Below, piece by piece: positions 51,601 to 60,921 of a stretch of 64,000 bases of DNA. Made by a program: the position numbers and the translations under genes. The notes under the pieces are model-generated. The model was not told where the DNA came from. It made no database searches and saw only the letters and a list, made by a program, of their open reading frames with translations. Source of the DNA: Varroa destructor (Eukaryota; Arthropoda; Arachnida; Mesostigmata; Varroidae); the NCBI RefSeq assembly GCF_002443255.2, contig NW_019211457.1:1466727-1530726 (forward strand), in the 5' to 3' direction. The first letter of the stretch is position 1, and the number at the start of each line of letters is the position of its first letter.

Positions 51601-52833
51601 TTGACCCCTTTCGAGTTGGCGGCTTGCACAGCGTTTCCTACGCCACTTGGGGTTCCACAAGACTGCTTGACTGGCGCGGACGAAGCGGATGTGGTTATTG
51701 TAGTCGAGGCGGTGGTCGAACACGGCGCCTTGGTCGTTGACTGTGTCGTAGTTGTTGCGGTGAACTAAAGGGTCGACGAACGGATAATATAGCTGCGTCG
51801 TTAGGTATTCAGGATGACAACCTCAACTATCAATAGAAAAAAGCGCGACGGGACTAGTCTAATAAATAGGTCGAAAAAGAACAAGTTCGATCAGTCAGTA
51901 TTTAGGTATGGATGCCGCAGTCTTACCCATTTACTGTACCATAAGAATCTATTAAGAAAAGTGTATGTCTAGAATAGTTGATTTAACATATTTAGCCTTA
52001 CAATAACCATGGTAACGGTTGCACTCTGAGAACAACTAACCGTTTTTTTGTTTTGCTGAGGGATCTGTTGGGACACGACGTGCCCGCTCTTTGATGCCCC
52101 CTGTGAAACCGCAACGGCCACCGACGGCGTTGAAATTGTACTGGTCGTTGTTGTCGTCGGCGCTGTCGAATGCCTCTGCAGCTGTACCTGTAGCTGTCTT
52201 ACCTTCGGCTGAGAACTGCCATCAACTAACTGCGTGTTCTTGATTGACTTCGTTAACTGCGTCGCTGCCGTACCAACAGAGTGATCTTTGCGTGTTTCCG
52301 TGGCATTGACGGCCTCCAATCCACCAGCAGCATTGACATCCGCTGGACTGTCATCTTTGCTCGGCCAGACCTTTACCGCACCCGAGTCTATTGACGTGCT
52401 CGAACTGCGGCCTCCCTTGTTCGACAGCTTACTATTATTGTCCAGTACCCCAATGGAACCAGCTGCTGTCGTCGCCTTCGATTCATTCAAGTCACTAGAC
52501 CTGCTATTGATGTTACTACTAGCATTACTGCTACCGCTGCTACAAATCGCTGATGTAGGTGCAGACGCAACCTTGCCCGGCTTGTCGGCCGGGGCAGCTA
52601 AGGAAACGCTGATCTCGCGGAAGCTAGCCCGGGACCCGCTTCCACCCACACTGACACTAGCATTGCTGCTTGGGCTTCCGAACGAAATGGGAGAGGAATC
52701 CTTTTTGTCGAGCAGGTCATCGGACGCCTTCAGTCTGTCGAAGGTGTCCAATGTTGCTGCCGCCGAAATGCCCACTGCCGAACCAGAGCCAGTAATAGAA
52801 CTGCCCAACAACGACGAAGCAGAGGAAGAAGAT

Positions 52834-52865
<32 letters not shown>

Positions 52866-55800
52866 TGACGATGACGACGACGACGATGATGATGAGGACG
52901 ATGACGATGACGACGACGACGACGACGACGAACTGGACTTGTGATGACCGTGATGTCCATCGCTCTTCGCGCCTCCTACCTCGATCTTGATTCGTTTTGC
53001 ATCCGGTGAGCTGAGGCCCTTTGAAAGGGAGGAACCCTGAGTAGCCCGTGAAGCATTTGCCGCTGACGCTACTACCCCTTTGACGCTTATAGTAGAAGAC
53101 GCATTATTCCCACTGCTCGTCGATACGGACGATGGTAGTGATACTGTTAATGATGCTGATGATAACGATGATGACAATTGTGTTGATAATGTTGTACTTC
53201 GATCCTTGTCGCGATCTCGATCTTTCTCCTTTTCGCGGGCGTGCTTCTGCTCTTTGCTCGTGGGTGGCTGCGCCGTCGGCTGTTGCTGTGTTGGCTCCTT
53301 CGCGATGTCTTTGTTCTTCGGCTGTACGCCATGATGTGTCCGGCCTGATGTGCTGCTGGCGTCCTTTCCAAAGGATGTCCTGTCCTTCTGGTTGTTGTTA
53401 CTAATAGCAGCTCCGACACCGGTGGATCCGGAGCTAACGACGCTGGCAGAACTGTTACAATTGCTGTTGTTACTACTGCTGCCGCCGACGCTAGACCCGG
53501 CGCTGTCCTTAGCCCCTTTCGCCCCGGAACCTGTTGATGCGTCGTCCTTGCTATTGCTCGAAGTGACCTTTGCGCCAGCGTCTTTACCGGAGGATTTGCT
53601 GCCGTCGGCGTGTGTCGAAGATTTGGCCTGATGTGGATGATGATTCGATGCCGATGGAGGAGAATGGTTATCATTCTTCTTTGTCGAATGCTCCAGCTTA
53701 TGAGGTTTATCTGAAGTGGCCAGAAAAAAATATGAATAAATAAGTGGTAGGACAAAGTGAGACGACAAACAAGAGAAAATAAAAAAAAAACAACAAACTT
53801 GGATCGATCGTTAACTCGTTAGTGTTACGGATGCAAAAAGTAACTATTACATATGGAACAATTAATAGGAGAGTCAAACGCGAATTTCAAAATTGAGTAT
53901 AAGCAGTGGTAGACTGTAGTGAATTAATATCAATAAGAGGAGCGCACCTAATTAAAATGTACTACACATTTTAAATAAGGTGAAAATTTACGCAACTATA
54001 CGCTGTTACAGTATGTTCCTTTGCACAGATAAATGTTGACTTTATCGAACCATCGTCAATTAGTTACTGATGTGTAATAAAACATAGTTAATAGAGACTA
54101 GAGGCCGCTGTTTTAAGTCTAGTCAAGGACACACTATGCAAGCAGCGCAAATACGGTAAGTTATATAATACAGCTCATTAACTTACAAATGTCTTTGAAG
54201 TGTTCCTTCGACAAAGGGGTAACACATCTCTGGTTTACTTTAACCGCCTCGGCGGGGCTTTCAACAAAACCTGACGCACTGAGAGGTCTGCCTGGGAGCG
54301 GACTTCTCCGATCTTTCTCTTTCACGTCTTTGCTCGTGACTTCTTTCGAATCCTTGTCTCCATGCTCTCCTAGGTATTGACTGTCCCTCGAGCATCCTGG
54401 TTGAGATGGGTCAGTGTGTTTTCGATTCTGCCGGCTGGGCCCGGGTCTGTCGGTGTTGGCGAGCTCATCCTCGGAGTTGCTTTTACTTCCTTGTTCGTTA
54501 TTATCAGTCTCCTCCTGTTTACGTGAGACACAAATAGTATTGATGCTTAATATGGTTAAATCATGGGTAGGCCAAAGGCGCTATGACAGTTCATTATTTT
54601 AGATATATTTTTTGACAGACAATGAAGCGAATCTGATTAATTATATATAGTTGTGACAACATTCAGTTAAATGAAGTCGGTCATAAAAACTAAGAGAAAA
54701 CTAAGCGCTGATATGCCAATTTATTTATATTTTTTTTAACATGACTGTACAGTTTCACAAGTTACAAGCATGCTTTAATCAACTATATAGACAATACATA
54801 ATCTACTTAAATATCTTCGATATATCCAAGCTCAAAATAACTGTCGCTTACTAATAACTGTCACCAAACTGTCACACTAACGTATACTAAAATGCCGATC
54901 ATCACGTAAAAAGGGTTCCGTTCAAACAACTGGACCAGCTTAATCCTGCTCAATCACCCGTTGAACTATTTACTCCCCCCCCCCCCCCCGGAGATCCAGC
55001 AAATCATATACATCCTATTATTATCACAATCCCACCAAAGTAACATTCTTATTCTGTTAACTTAGTTCTTTCAGCGCCAGTACAACATCTATTCAACGAC
55101 GAGTCCGTCAAACTAGTCTACGTAAGCCAGCAGGAGTCTTAACCATCCGCTTTCTTTGACTAAAGTCCGCGACGCTTCCGCCGTCCGAAAAGCGCAATTA
55201 AACGGAATCAACAAGCGTCAAGGAACAGGACGCAACGTGCGCGCACTACTCAAACAGAAGGAGGTCACTGTCCGGACTTTACTGCGTCAGCTGGGCCACA
55301 GGATTTAGCTCCGCGGTCATCCCCTCTTACTAGTGCTGTGACCAGTAATTTAACCCATGGCGGTGAAAAACAGACAAAGTCACCAGAAGACCACTGAGAA
55401 AGCCGATGAGGTTACAGGAGACGCAGCCCCCAGACCGCAACAGCACTCGAGGCACACACACATACACCCAGAGACACGGAAGTCGGCGACCATCGTACCA
55501 GCTGCGATACTTTTCTTGCTCTTGTCGTTGTTGTGGCTGTTGTACAATTGCTTCTGTTGTTGTTGGAATAGTTTCTGATCCTCCCGGCTTTTCGTCTATG
55601 GTAGGAGTGGTTCAGAGTGATCAAAGTCGCAATGGGCTCGCTGTTGCTGACGACGGTGAGTGTCTGTGACAGCGACTCCGAAGATGTAGAATACGGACGA
55701 CGAAACGTCCAGCAAATCACCATAGAACGAACAGTCGGACAACAGCGGGACAGAATCATTACAGAACCGACAACGAAATAGAGACAGTCGACGAGAACCC

Positions 55801-58800
55801 AGCTTGAGAAGTCATTTGGTGGCGGACGCGGAACGTCAGATCCGCTGGCGGAAAATTGGAGGGTTGCTAGTCGAATCAGCGTGGCTCTGTCCGAGTTTAT
55901 ACATTGCAATAGGCGTTTGCGAACGCATCGCAGCAAACGAAAAAATAGTGGAAGTAGAGCAACTCAAACGACTTGAGGCAGACCAACAGCGTACGACATT
56001 TCGAAAATTCTCACCTCGACAAGATCTGCTGTCTGCAGTAAAGCTAGCGGTTCATATGGATTGGAAGCTTGCGTTTTATTGGGAAAAGAATCGCGTTTGA
56101 AATTGTGAATTTCTACCAATTGTTTTTTTTAGGTTGGGAAGACTGTCGTGGTCGGCTAGGAGAAAAAATGATTATGGGCGCTAATGCGTTTGGTCTTTGG
56201 CAGCGTCGTTATCCGCTAACTCGGATGAGGCACGCGACGAATAGGCATCAGTTGAACAATATTCGATAACGGCCAAACAGGCGTTCAAAAATAACTTTAA
56301 AAGTATATTTAAGTATGAAGCCACTAACAATCGCTAATCGTTTTCGGTGAAGCTGTAGAGGCTGCGGTTCAGCTAAGCCATATTCCACCCCATCCCCGCC
56401 ATCAGCGTTACCTCAATTGAACTTCAACAGCTATTCGCATTCATTCGTTGCAAAACTAGAGTGGTGATCATTTTCCGAGGGATCGAGGGTACCCATTATG
56501 GTGCTTCATAGTATTAGTATATAAGAGGTTGTCTGCAGGTAACGAATAATGTTGCCTACATTGACCAGACAAACATCGTAAAGCTATGTCGTCGAAGAGA
56601 GGGATGGAGAGAGAAAGGGAGGGCTCGCGCTTACTCTCTCTCTCTCTCTCTCTCTCTCTATTTTGCATTGTTACCGTCTATAGAAAATCGAGATACAATC
56701 TTCAGACGAGAAGACGAAGAAATAGAGGAGAACAATAAATACACTATTTGGCTAGCGGAAACAGGCCAATGGAAGTTGGGTGGACAGAGGGCTTGCGCGT
56801 CCGGCGTCCTACCAAGCGACCAACCAGACAGCCGCAAAGTAGAGGACGACACCCGTGTCACGACTGCTAACCAGTGCGTGTGTCCGTCGGTGACTGGCGG
56901 CGGCAACAGCGGCGTTAGGGCGTCGAGCGAAGGCAGACGCCGTTTTGCAACAAAAGATACAAAAGCTAGGATGGATTCGATCATAGATACATTCACACAT
57001 AAAATAGAATATGAACAGTGCGGGAACAAGAAGCACGGTCAGGAGCCACACACAAAAGCACACACAGACAAACGCACAAAACAGATGACCCAACGAAGCC
57101 ATATAGACACTCGCCTACTTTGACTCGTTTCCATTTAACTATATTATACGTACAGGATTCGGTGATTGTAAAACGAGCAAAAATGAGCTAGATTTGTTCG
57201 AATAAAGCGTACCGCTTTATGTGTGTGACAATGTATCGACTGTACTAATGTTTATTCAATTAAATATTAACTTAACGTAATCGATTGTTCTAAACTCGCG
57301 CATAGGTTCATATACTTTTTCGCGTCTACCTAATTTAGCTAGCTGAGAGACAAATATTTATTTATGAGAAACGTAAAACGGTACTCCTTTGCCGTCTTCC
57401 ATGAAACGTCGCTGACTGACGCGTCATCGCAGTGCGGTATGTCTAGTCATGTTTTGCTATTGATACTAGGTCAAGTTTTACCATCTCGTTGTGGTATTTT
57501 CCGCTACTAGATATAAGGATGTCTTCTGACGAAACGCAAAGATACATTGAAGCGGCAAGAGTGTAACACCTCGTGAAAAGCCGGCCAACTTCGACGTTAA
57601 AAGCAAAATAGATCTAATAGCATGGTTGTAAGGGTGAGCGAAAACGGACAATCTTCACAAAACAGATCCAAACAAACTTCTATTATAGTTGCATTAAATT
57701 GCCATTGTACTTAAAACTAGACTGTATCAGTCACAACGTCTTCGATCATGACATATCCCATTGTAAAAATTTTCCCGTTTGATACAGACAACGATTTCTC
57801 TGACCGATGAAACCGCCGTTGTGCTCGTCGGCATTTCTTAGTTGGCCACCCTCATAAGTTTACATGTCAGACTGTCAACAGTCACTTACCATTTGCTGAG
57901 TTTACGGATCTCATTCAGGACGTACAATAATCGCTTAACAAAAAATAAAAAAAAACAATTTTCTACCGTAACAGGACGTTATTTTCGCACCGGCAGCCAA
58001 CTGAACTGTTATATAGTACAGTGTTTGCTTACTATGGCGGAAAGCACGACATCATCTATAATAACATTAGAATTTTTCATCCGGTAATTCTTCACTGAAC
58101 ACATTTCAATCGTTGGTTTGAACGCTAAGCCATGAGCAATTGATAATCTTCCTAGGCGAATGCTAGGGGCGAAAACGACACGTCACAAAACCAGTACGAT
58201 CCCATAGGCAGCTCATTGAAGTGGGCGAGGTGTAACAGAAAAACTGTGCAAACTATGTTTACAAAAACGATATCAAACTGTATCGGGAAAATGTGCCTAG
58301 ATCAAAAAAACAAGATGCACAAATGGAGTTCATGCGTAATGGTCATCGCTAGCACTGACAAAGGAGCTCGCGTCACGTCACAGGAGACAAGAACATTGAT
58401 CGTAGATCAACGTCGACTACATAGCTCGAAAAACGCCTATAGTTCGCTAACCGTAAGTAAACATGAGAGATGCGCGATACATCTAGGACACAGCCTAATG
58501 GAAAACAAACGCTATTGCTAATGTCTTCTCCAATACTTCCGAGCATGATTACCCAAGCTGGCCCTTGTTACAAGCAGCTTTGAAATCGAGCTCAGCAGTG
58601 CTCGAAATAAGCTCAGTCCTTTTGCATAGTAGACGTCTCGAAAAAGCCCTGCGAACGAGCCGAGACGTTTCAATCGAAACACTGGATTGTGTCACACTGG
58701 AAAGACTGCCTTCTGGAAAACCCCGAAAACGTCGAGTCTGAAATTGTTACGTGGGTCTGTCCGCCAACGACCTTTTCGGTAACGAGGCTTTGATGAGTTT

Positions 58801-60921
58801 TCTAGTATAAGGGTTGTCGTTTCGTTGGCACTACTCGAATTTTGTTAATTCATAAACAATTCCAAATTTCCTCGTTAATATGTCATAGCTTAGTGTACTT
58901 ACTAGTGTATAGTATCAATTAAACAAACAGCAAACAAGTGCCGATAAATATTTTAATATAAATAAATTATTACTAACCTGTTGATGGCTCGCAGTCGCTT
59001 CCCGTCTTCTCTTCTGGGCTCTCCTTGAGTCCCTGGCTTGCCTGTAGAAAAGACTTATTCATTATAGCGATTGGTGTCTAACAAACCGAGTTCAATGATA
59101 TTTAATCGAGGCTCTACGCTTGGCTTTACAATGACTTGGTAACGCCACAAACCGGCATATATTGCTATGACTGTTCATAATATATTACTGTTTGGTGCAC
59201 CGTAGCTAGCTGGTACAGGCCTTCGCCCACAAATCCGCCCCAGAGGGTTGTTATAATCCGTCGTTCTGCAAGGTGGATTCAACAACCATCGGGTCCCTTT
59301 CTAGTCGTCAGTGTCTGGCCCTTTCGGAGTTCAAAGGTGCAGGTGTCAATCGCTCACTTGTATTGGTGTAGATAGAGCGCACTGTATGCATCTTACCAGG
59401 ATTGCTCCCAATGCTAGTTAGTGGAATAAAAAACATCCCTATTGCTGATTTGAACATAGACAAAATTGCTAGAAAAATGAAACACTAATCACGACTTGAG
59501 CGAAGCAAGCGGAAATATTCATATCCGAAATTGCCAAAAAGTCGTCTTAGTGACAATTCGCATACGGCCACAGTGGTAACTTCAACACGCCTCTGTTTGT
59601 TGATGTCTATATTAACAAGATTTTTTGACAACCACACGCGACTCCCAGCGTTCTAGTCAAGACAATGAGAGAACAATGTGTTTTGAAAACGTGATTTATC
59701 CTTGTCTCTACACGAAAGCACAGGCACAGATTTGTCATGGCAATGTCTACCAAAATGTCTTGGCGTGCCGAAATGAATCAAATAACGAAACACACGAGTA
59801 AGCTATATTTGTTACTTGAAACAATGCCTGATCCAACGTATCTAACAGTAAGTGATTTATCGCGAATGTGTTTTTTCGCGGTCGGTAAGTCGGGGTAAAT
59901 ATCGGGGTAAATAAGGAAAAGGGGGGGCAAATCTCGATGACGATTACCAGCTATTGGAATTCTAGAAAAACATAGAGATGCGCTTGAGACATTTGCAAGG
60001 CCGCCTAAGGTCGCGACCTTCCCTCACGTGTTGATCAAGTACCTCGTGCTTGATGCCCAGATCAGCTTTTGCCTGTCGATTGTGACAGATCGCATGAAAC
60101 GAGCAGAAGGTGACGGAAACGAAAAAAACAGTAGAGTAGACAATGGGCAATTTTTGAGACAAGATTTTCCAACAAAACAAAATCATTATATTCAGTCACT
60201 AAACAGCACGAACTATTAAATAGCAAAATAAGGAAACCAAGTATGTTCATTTAAGTACGTCTAACAACAAATGTTAATACGAGCAGTATCTGCGCAAGCG
60301 AGATCTCTATTCAGTTCCGCAACTGTCTTCAGCGCGTCTTGCCTTTTTGGAATTTCGGCACTATCCACATCCTGGTAGTGGCAGTACCTTTTGTTACCTC
60401 ATAAGGAGTGACCCTAAAAGTTGCTAGTTGAAGCAACTGAACCCAGAAACAACGCAATGAGATCCCAAGTTACATTTGGAACCCTTTACCTCTTTTTATC
60501 CGCCGCATCGAAATTCACAAAGTATTCCGCTTGAAGTTGCTAGGCGTCGTGCATAGTAATTAATTTTGATGCAGTTTTGCTGTTATGCGCTAGATATGTT
60601 GATAAATTATCATATGATTCTTGATCTATTCAAACCTATGCGGCTTTTGACTTGTAAGTTGTTTATATAGCTTTAGTTGCATCTCTCGAGAACTTTAACC
60701 TAAGTTAAAAAGTAACTAACGAACAGAAAATAATTTGCAATTATTTTCTTTACGATGACACATATCTCCCTGTAACTTGTAAAATAAAAAAAAAATAGTA
60801 AATAGTAATTATAACGATTAATGACTACAAATGCTAACGAGCACGAAATACTTACTGGGCTTCGAACGCCTCAAGTAACCGAATATCGAGAATGTTCTCT
60901 TCGGGCTCCCATGTGTTGTGC
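44751..60921 (-). CDS. Pc: Polycomb/CBX-type chromodomain protein, very large, 5'-partial (8 exons)
   Basis: This is the predicted chromatin-reader subunit of PRC1: its chromodomain binds H3K27me3 and its C-box binds RING1. Coding exons on the minus strand are 60921-60856, 59041-58978, 54514-54187, 53710-52041, 51764-51068, 49411-48218, 46477-46155 and 45677-44751 (TGA at 44753-44751). All junctions use AG acceptors and GT donors (GTAAGT, GTTAGT or GTGAGT), and the phases match at all seven joins. Together they encode about 1,755 residues. Order: chromodomain C-terminal half (HNTWEPEENILDIRLLEAFEA), a basic stretch (RRAQKRRR), an acidic/basic linker, a Ser-rich exon with a 39-Ser run, Gln-rich exons, then the C-box (ITDVKVNAVTVTVRE...GFFKSR). 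The missing N-terminus lies past 64000. Known Pc/CBX proteins are about 250-560 residues, so this one is extreme. Uncertain points are extra or alternative exons and whether every exon is in one transcript. The matching phases argue against two separate genes. Confidence 0.9.
45219..45275 (-). repeat. 19-residue polyglutamine tract
   Basis: Nineteen consecutive CAG/CAA codons on the minus strand, followed by Ser and more Gln. It lies upstream of the C-box in the last Polycomb exon. Confidence 0.93.
46155..46477 (-). CDS. Pc: Polycomb exon: Pro/Gln-rich region
   Basis: This 323-nt exon has acceptor ATGTTACAG, donor GTAAGT, incoming phase 1 and outgoing phase 0. It encodes about 107 residues, beginning GANQQQITTIAPGTGAFLKT and ending HQNQSPQTPEHLQ. 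No domain is recognised. It is included for its open frame, good splice sites and matching phases. Confidence 0.86.
46478..48217 (-). other. Pc: Polycomb intron (1.74 kb)
   Basis: Intron with GTGAGT donor and TTACAG acceptor. A short CA repeat lies at about 46530-46550. No gene is seen inside. Confidence 0.7.
48218..49411 (-). CDS. Pc: Polycomb exon: Gln/Ser/Pro-rich symmetric exon
   Basis: This 1,194-nt exon encodes 398 residues and is phase 1 on both sides, so skipping it would keep the reading frame. The acceptor is AATGTTCAG and the donor GTGAGT. It starts GQQQPAQQQTIPMSGKQQ and continues with Ser/Thr/Val-, Pro- and Gln-rich sequence, including VQLPPGVQLTQISPAPSLLP and MVMGLHRQK near the end. 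No known domain is seen. It resembles the activation-domain-like disordered regions of transcription cofactors. Confidence 0.87.
48513..48543 (-). repeat. Short polyglutamine tract
   Basis: About ten consecutive CAG/CAA codons in the symmetric 1.2-kb Polycomb exon, with Gln-rich sequence continuing on both sides. Confidence 0.88.
49412..51067 (-). other. Pc: Polycomb intron (1.66 kb)
   Basis: AT-rich intron with GTAAGT donor and CAG acceptor. No ORF or repeat of note apart from a poly-T run near 49640-49651. Confidence 0.7.
51068..51764 (-). CDS. Pc: Polycomb exon: Thr/Ser- and Gln-rich region
   Basis: This 697-nt exon has acceptor CCCTTTAG, donor GTAAGT, incoming phase 0 and outgoing phase 1, and encodes about 232 residues. 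It opens FTATTTTQSTTKAPC and goes through Ser/Thr/Ala-rich sequence. A conspicuous segment with fewer repeats (SIPPSMTLTFRHMVQHTDRS) follows, then long polyQ runs broken by His and Pro. SMTLTFRHMVQHTD is the least repetitive piece and could be a short linear binding motif. Its role is unknown. Confidence 0.87.
51308..51387 (-). repeat. Polyglutamine tracts (CAG/CAA)
   Basis: The plus strand shows (TTG)n then (CTG)n with interruptions. On the coding strand these are CAA and CAG codons giving two long Gln runs, separated by His, followed by shorter Q/H/P-rich sequence. Confidence 0.93.
52041..53710 (-). CDS. Pc: Polycomb exon: serine-rich low-complexity region
   Basis: This 1,670-nt exon encodes about 557 residues. 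It opens with YKPHKLEHSTKKND and continues with Ser-, Asn-, Gly-, Lys- and Asp-rich sequence, a charged Arg-Asp repeat stretch (KEKDRDRDKDRS), a KRIKIEV motif, a 39-serine run, then more Ser/Thr/Ala-rich sequence. The acceptor is CCACTTCAG and the donor GTTAGT. The composition suggests a disordered region with many possible phosphorylation sites. Human CBX2 also has a serine-rich, charged region tied to condensate formation, but no alignable similarity is claimed. Confidence 0.88.
52821..52937 (-). repeat. 39-serine homopolymer tract (TCG/TCA trinucleotide repeat)
   Basis: Reading the minus strand codon by codon gives 39 consecutive Ser codons, mostly TCG with interspersed TCA, plus TCC, TCT and AGT. 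The mix of codons suggests an older tract or selection on the protein rather than a fresh pure repeat. The complementary strand reads as a polyaspartate ORF, which is a shadow. Confidence 0.95.
54187..54514 (-). CDS. Pc: Polycomb exon: charged linker
   Basis: This 328-nt exon has acceptor CGTAAACAG, donor GTAAGT, incoming phase 0 and outgoing phase 1. It encodes 109 residues rich in Glu, Asp, Lys, Arg and Ser, starting EETDNNEQGSKSNSEDEL and ending KEHFKDI. No known domain is visible. It is included because the frame is open and both phases match the neighbouring exons exactly. Confidence 0.85.
54515..58977 (-). other. Pc: Large Polycomb intron (4.46 kb)
   Basis: This intron lies between the basic-stretch exon and the charged-linker exon. 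It holds a C14 run at about 54966-54979, a (CT)13 microsatellite at 56634-56659 beside GAGAG-rich sequence, and a relatively GC-rich section at about 55.1-57.1 kb. Open frames there on both strands (such as + 55804-56100 and + 56668-57123) lack an ATG start, a recognisable domain or consistent splice sites. I do not call them genes. Confidence 0.7.
56634..56659. repeat. (CT)13 microsatellite next to GAGAG-rich sequence
   Basis: Pure CT run inside the 4.46-kb Polycomb intron. AGAGAGGG and GGAGAGAGAAAGG lie 25-60 bp upstream on the plus strand, so GAGA-type motifs are present on both strands. Confidence 0.95.
58978..59041 (-). CDS. Pc: Polycomb exon: basic stretch after chromodomain
   Basis: This 64-nt exon completes the Gln codon begun in the chromodomain exon and reads QARDSRRAQKRRREATASHQQ. 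The acceptor is TTTCTACAG and the donor GTTAGT. The RRAQKRRR cluster is a likely nuclear-localisation or nucleic-acid-binding stretch, placed like the basic region that follows the chromodomain in CBX proteins. It is not a clear AT-hook, since there is no GRP core. Confidence 0.88.
59042..60855 (-). other. Pc: Polycomb intron (1.8 kb)
   Basis: Intron of 1.81 kb, with donor GTAAGT after the chromodomain exon and acceptor TTTCTACAG. A minus-strand open frame at 60186-59962 could be entered from an acceptor-like CGACAG, but in the phase left by the chromodomain exon it stops after about 16 codons. Nothing else is recognised. Confidence 0.65.
60856..60921 (-). CDS. Pc: Polycomb exon: second half of chromodomain
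   Basis: The 66-nt exon runs from acceptor TTTTTAG to donor GTAAGT. It starts with the last base of a codon (incoming phase 2) and ends with two bases of a Gln codon. It encodes HNTWEPEENILDIRLL followed by EAFEA, the hallmark end of a Pc-type chromodomain, including the aromatic-cage Trp (NTWEPEEN) and the C-terminal helix. Fly and human Pc/CBX proteins read YNTWEPE.NIL at this place. The preceding beta strands, with the KWKGW motif, must lie in an exon further 5'. I found no such sequence on the minus strand between 60922 and 64000. Confidence 0.93.

Noticed and set aside
52288..52944. 218-codon plus-strand ORF with a long Asp run
   Set aside because: It is the exact antisense of the Ser-rich Polycomb exon; TCG/TCA repeats read as GAC/GAT on the other strand. 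No splice partners or domain.
53147..53755. 202-codon minus-strand ORF in the Ser-rich exon
   Set aside because: Alternate frame of the real exon; its phase does not join the neighbouring exons.
56668..57123. 151-codon plus-strand ORF in the large Polycomb intron
   Set aside because: No ATG at its start, no recognised domain, and a similarly long ORF on the opposite strand, so it looks like open sequence by composition.
59962..60186. Minus-strand ORF that might be a cassette exon of Polycomb
   Set aside because: Spliced in the phase left by the chromodomain exon, it meets a stop after about 16 codons; the open frame does not match.
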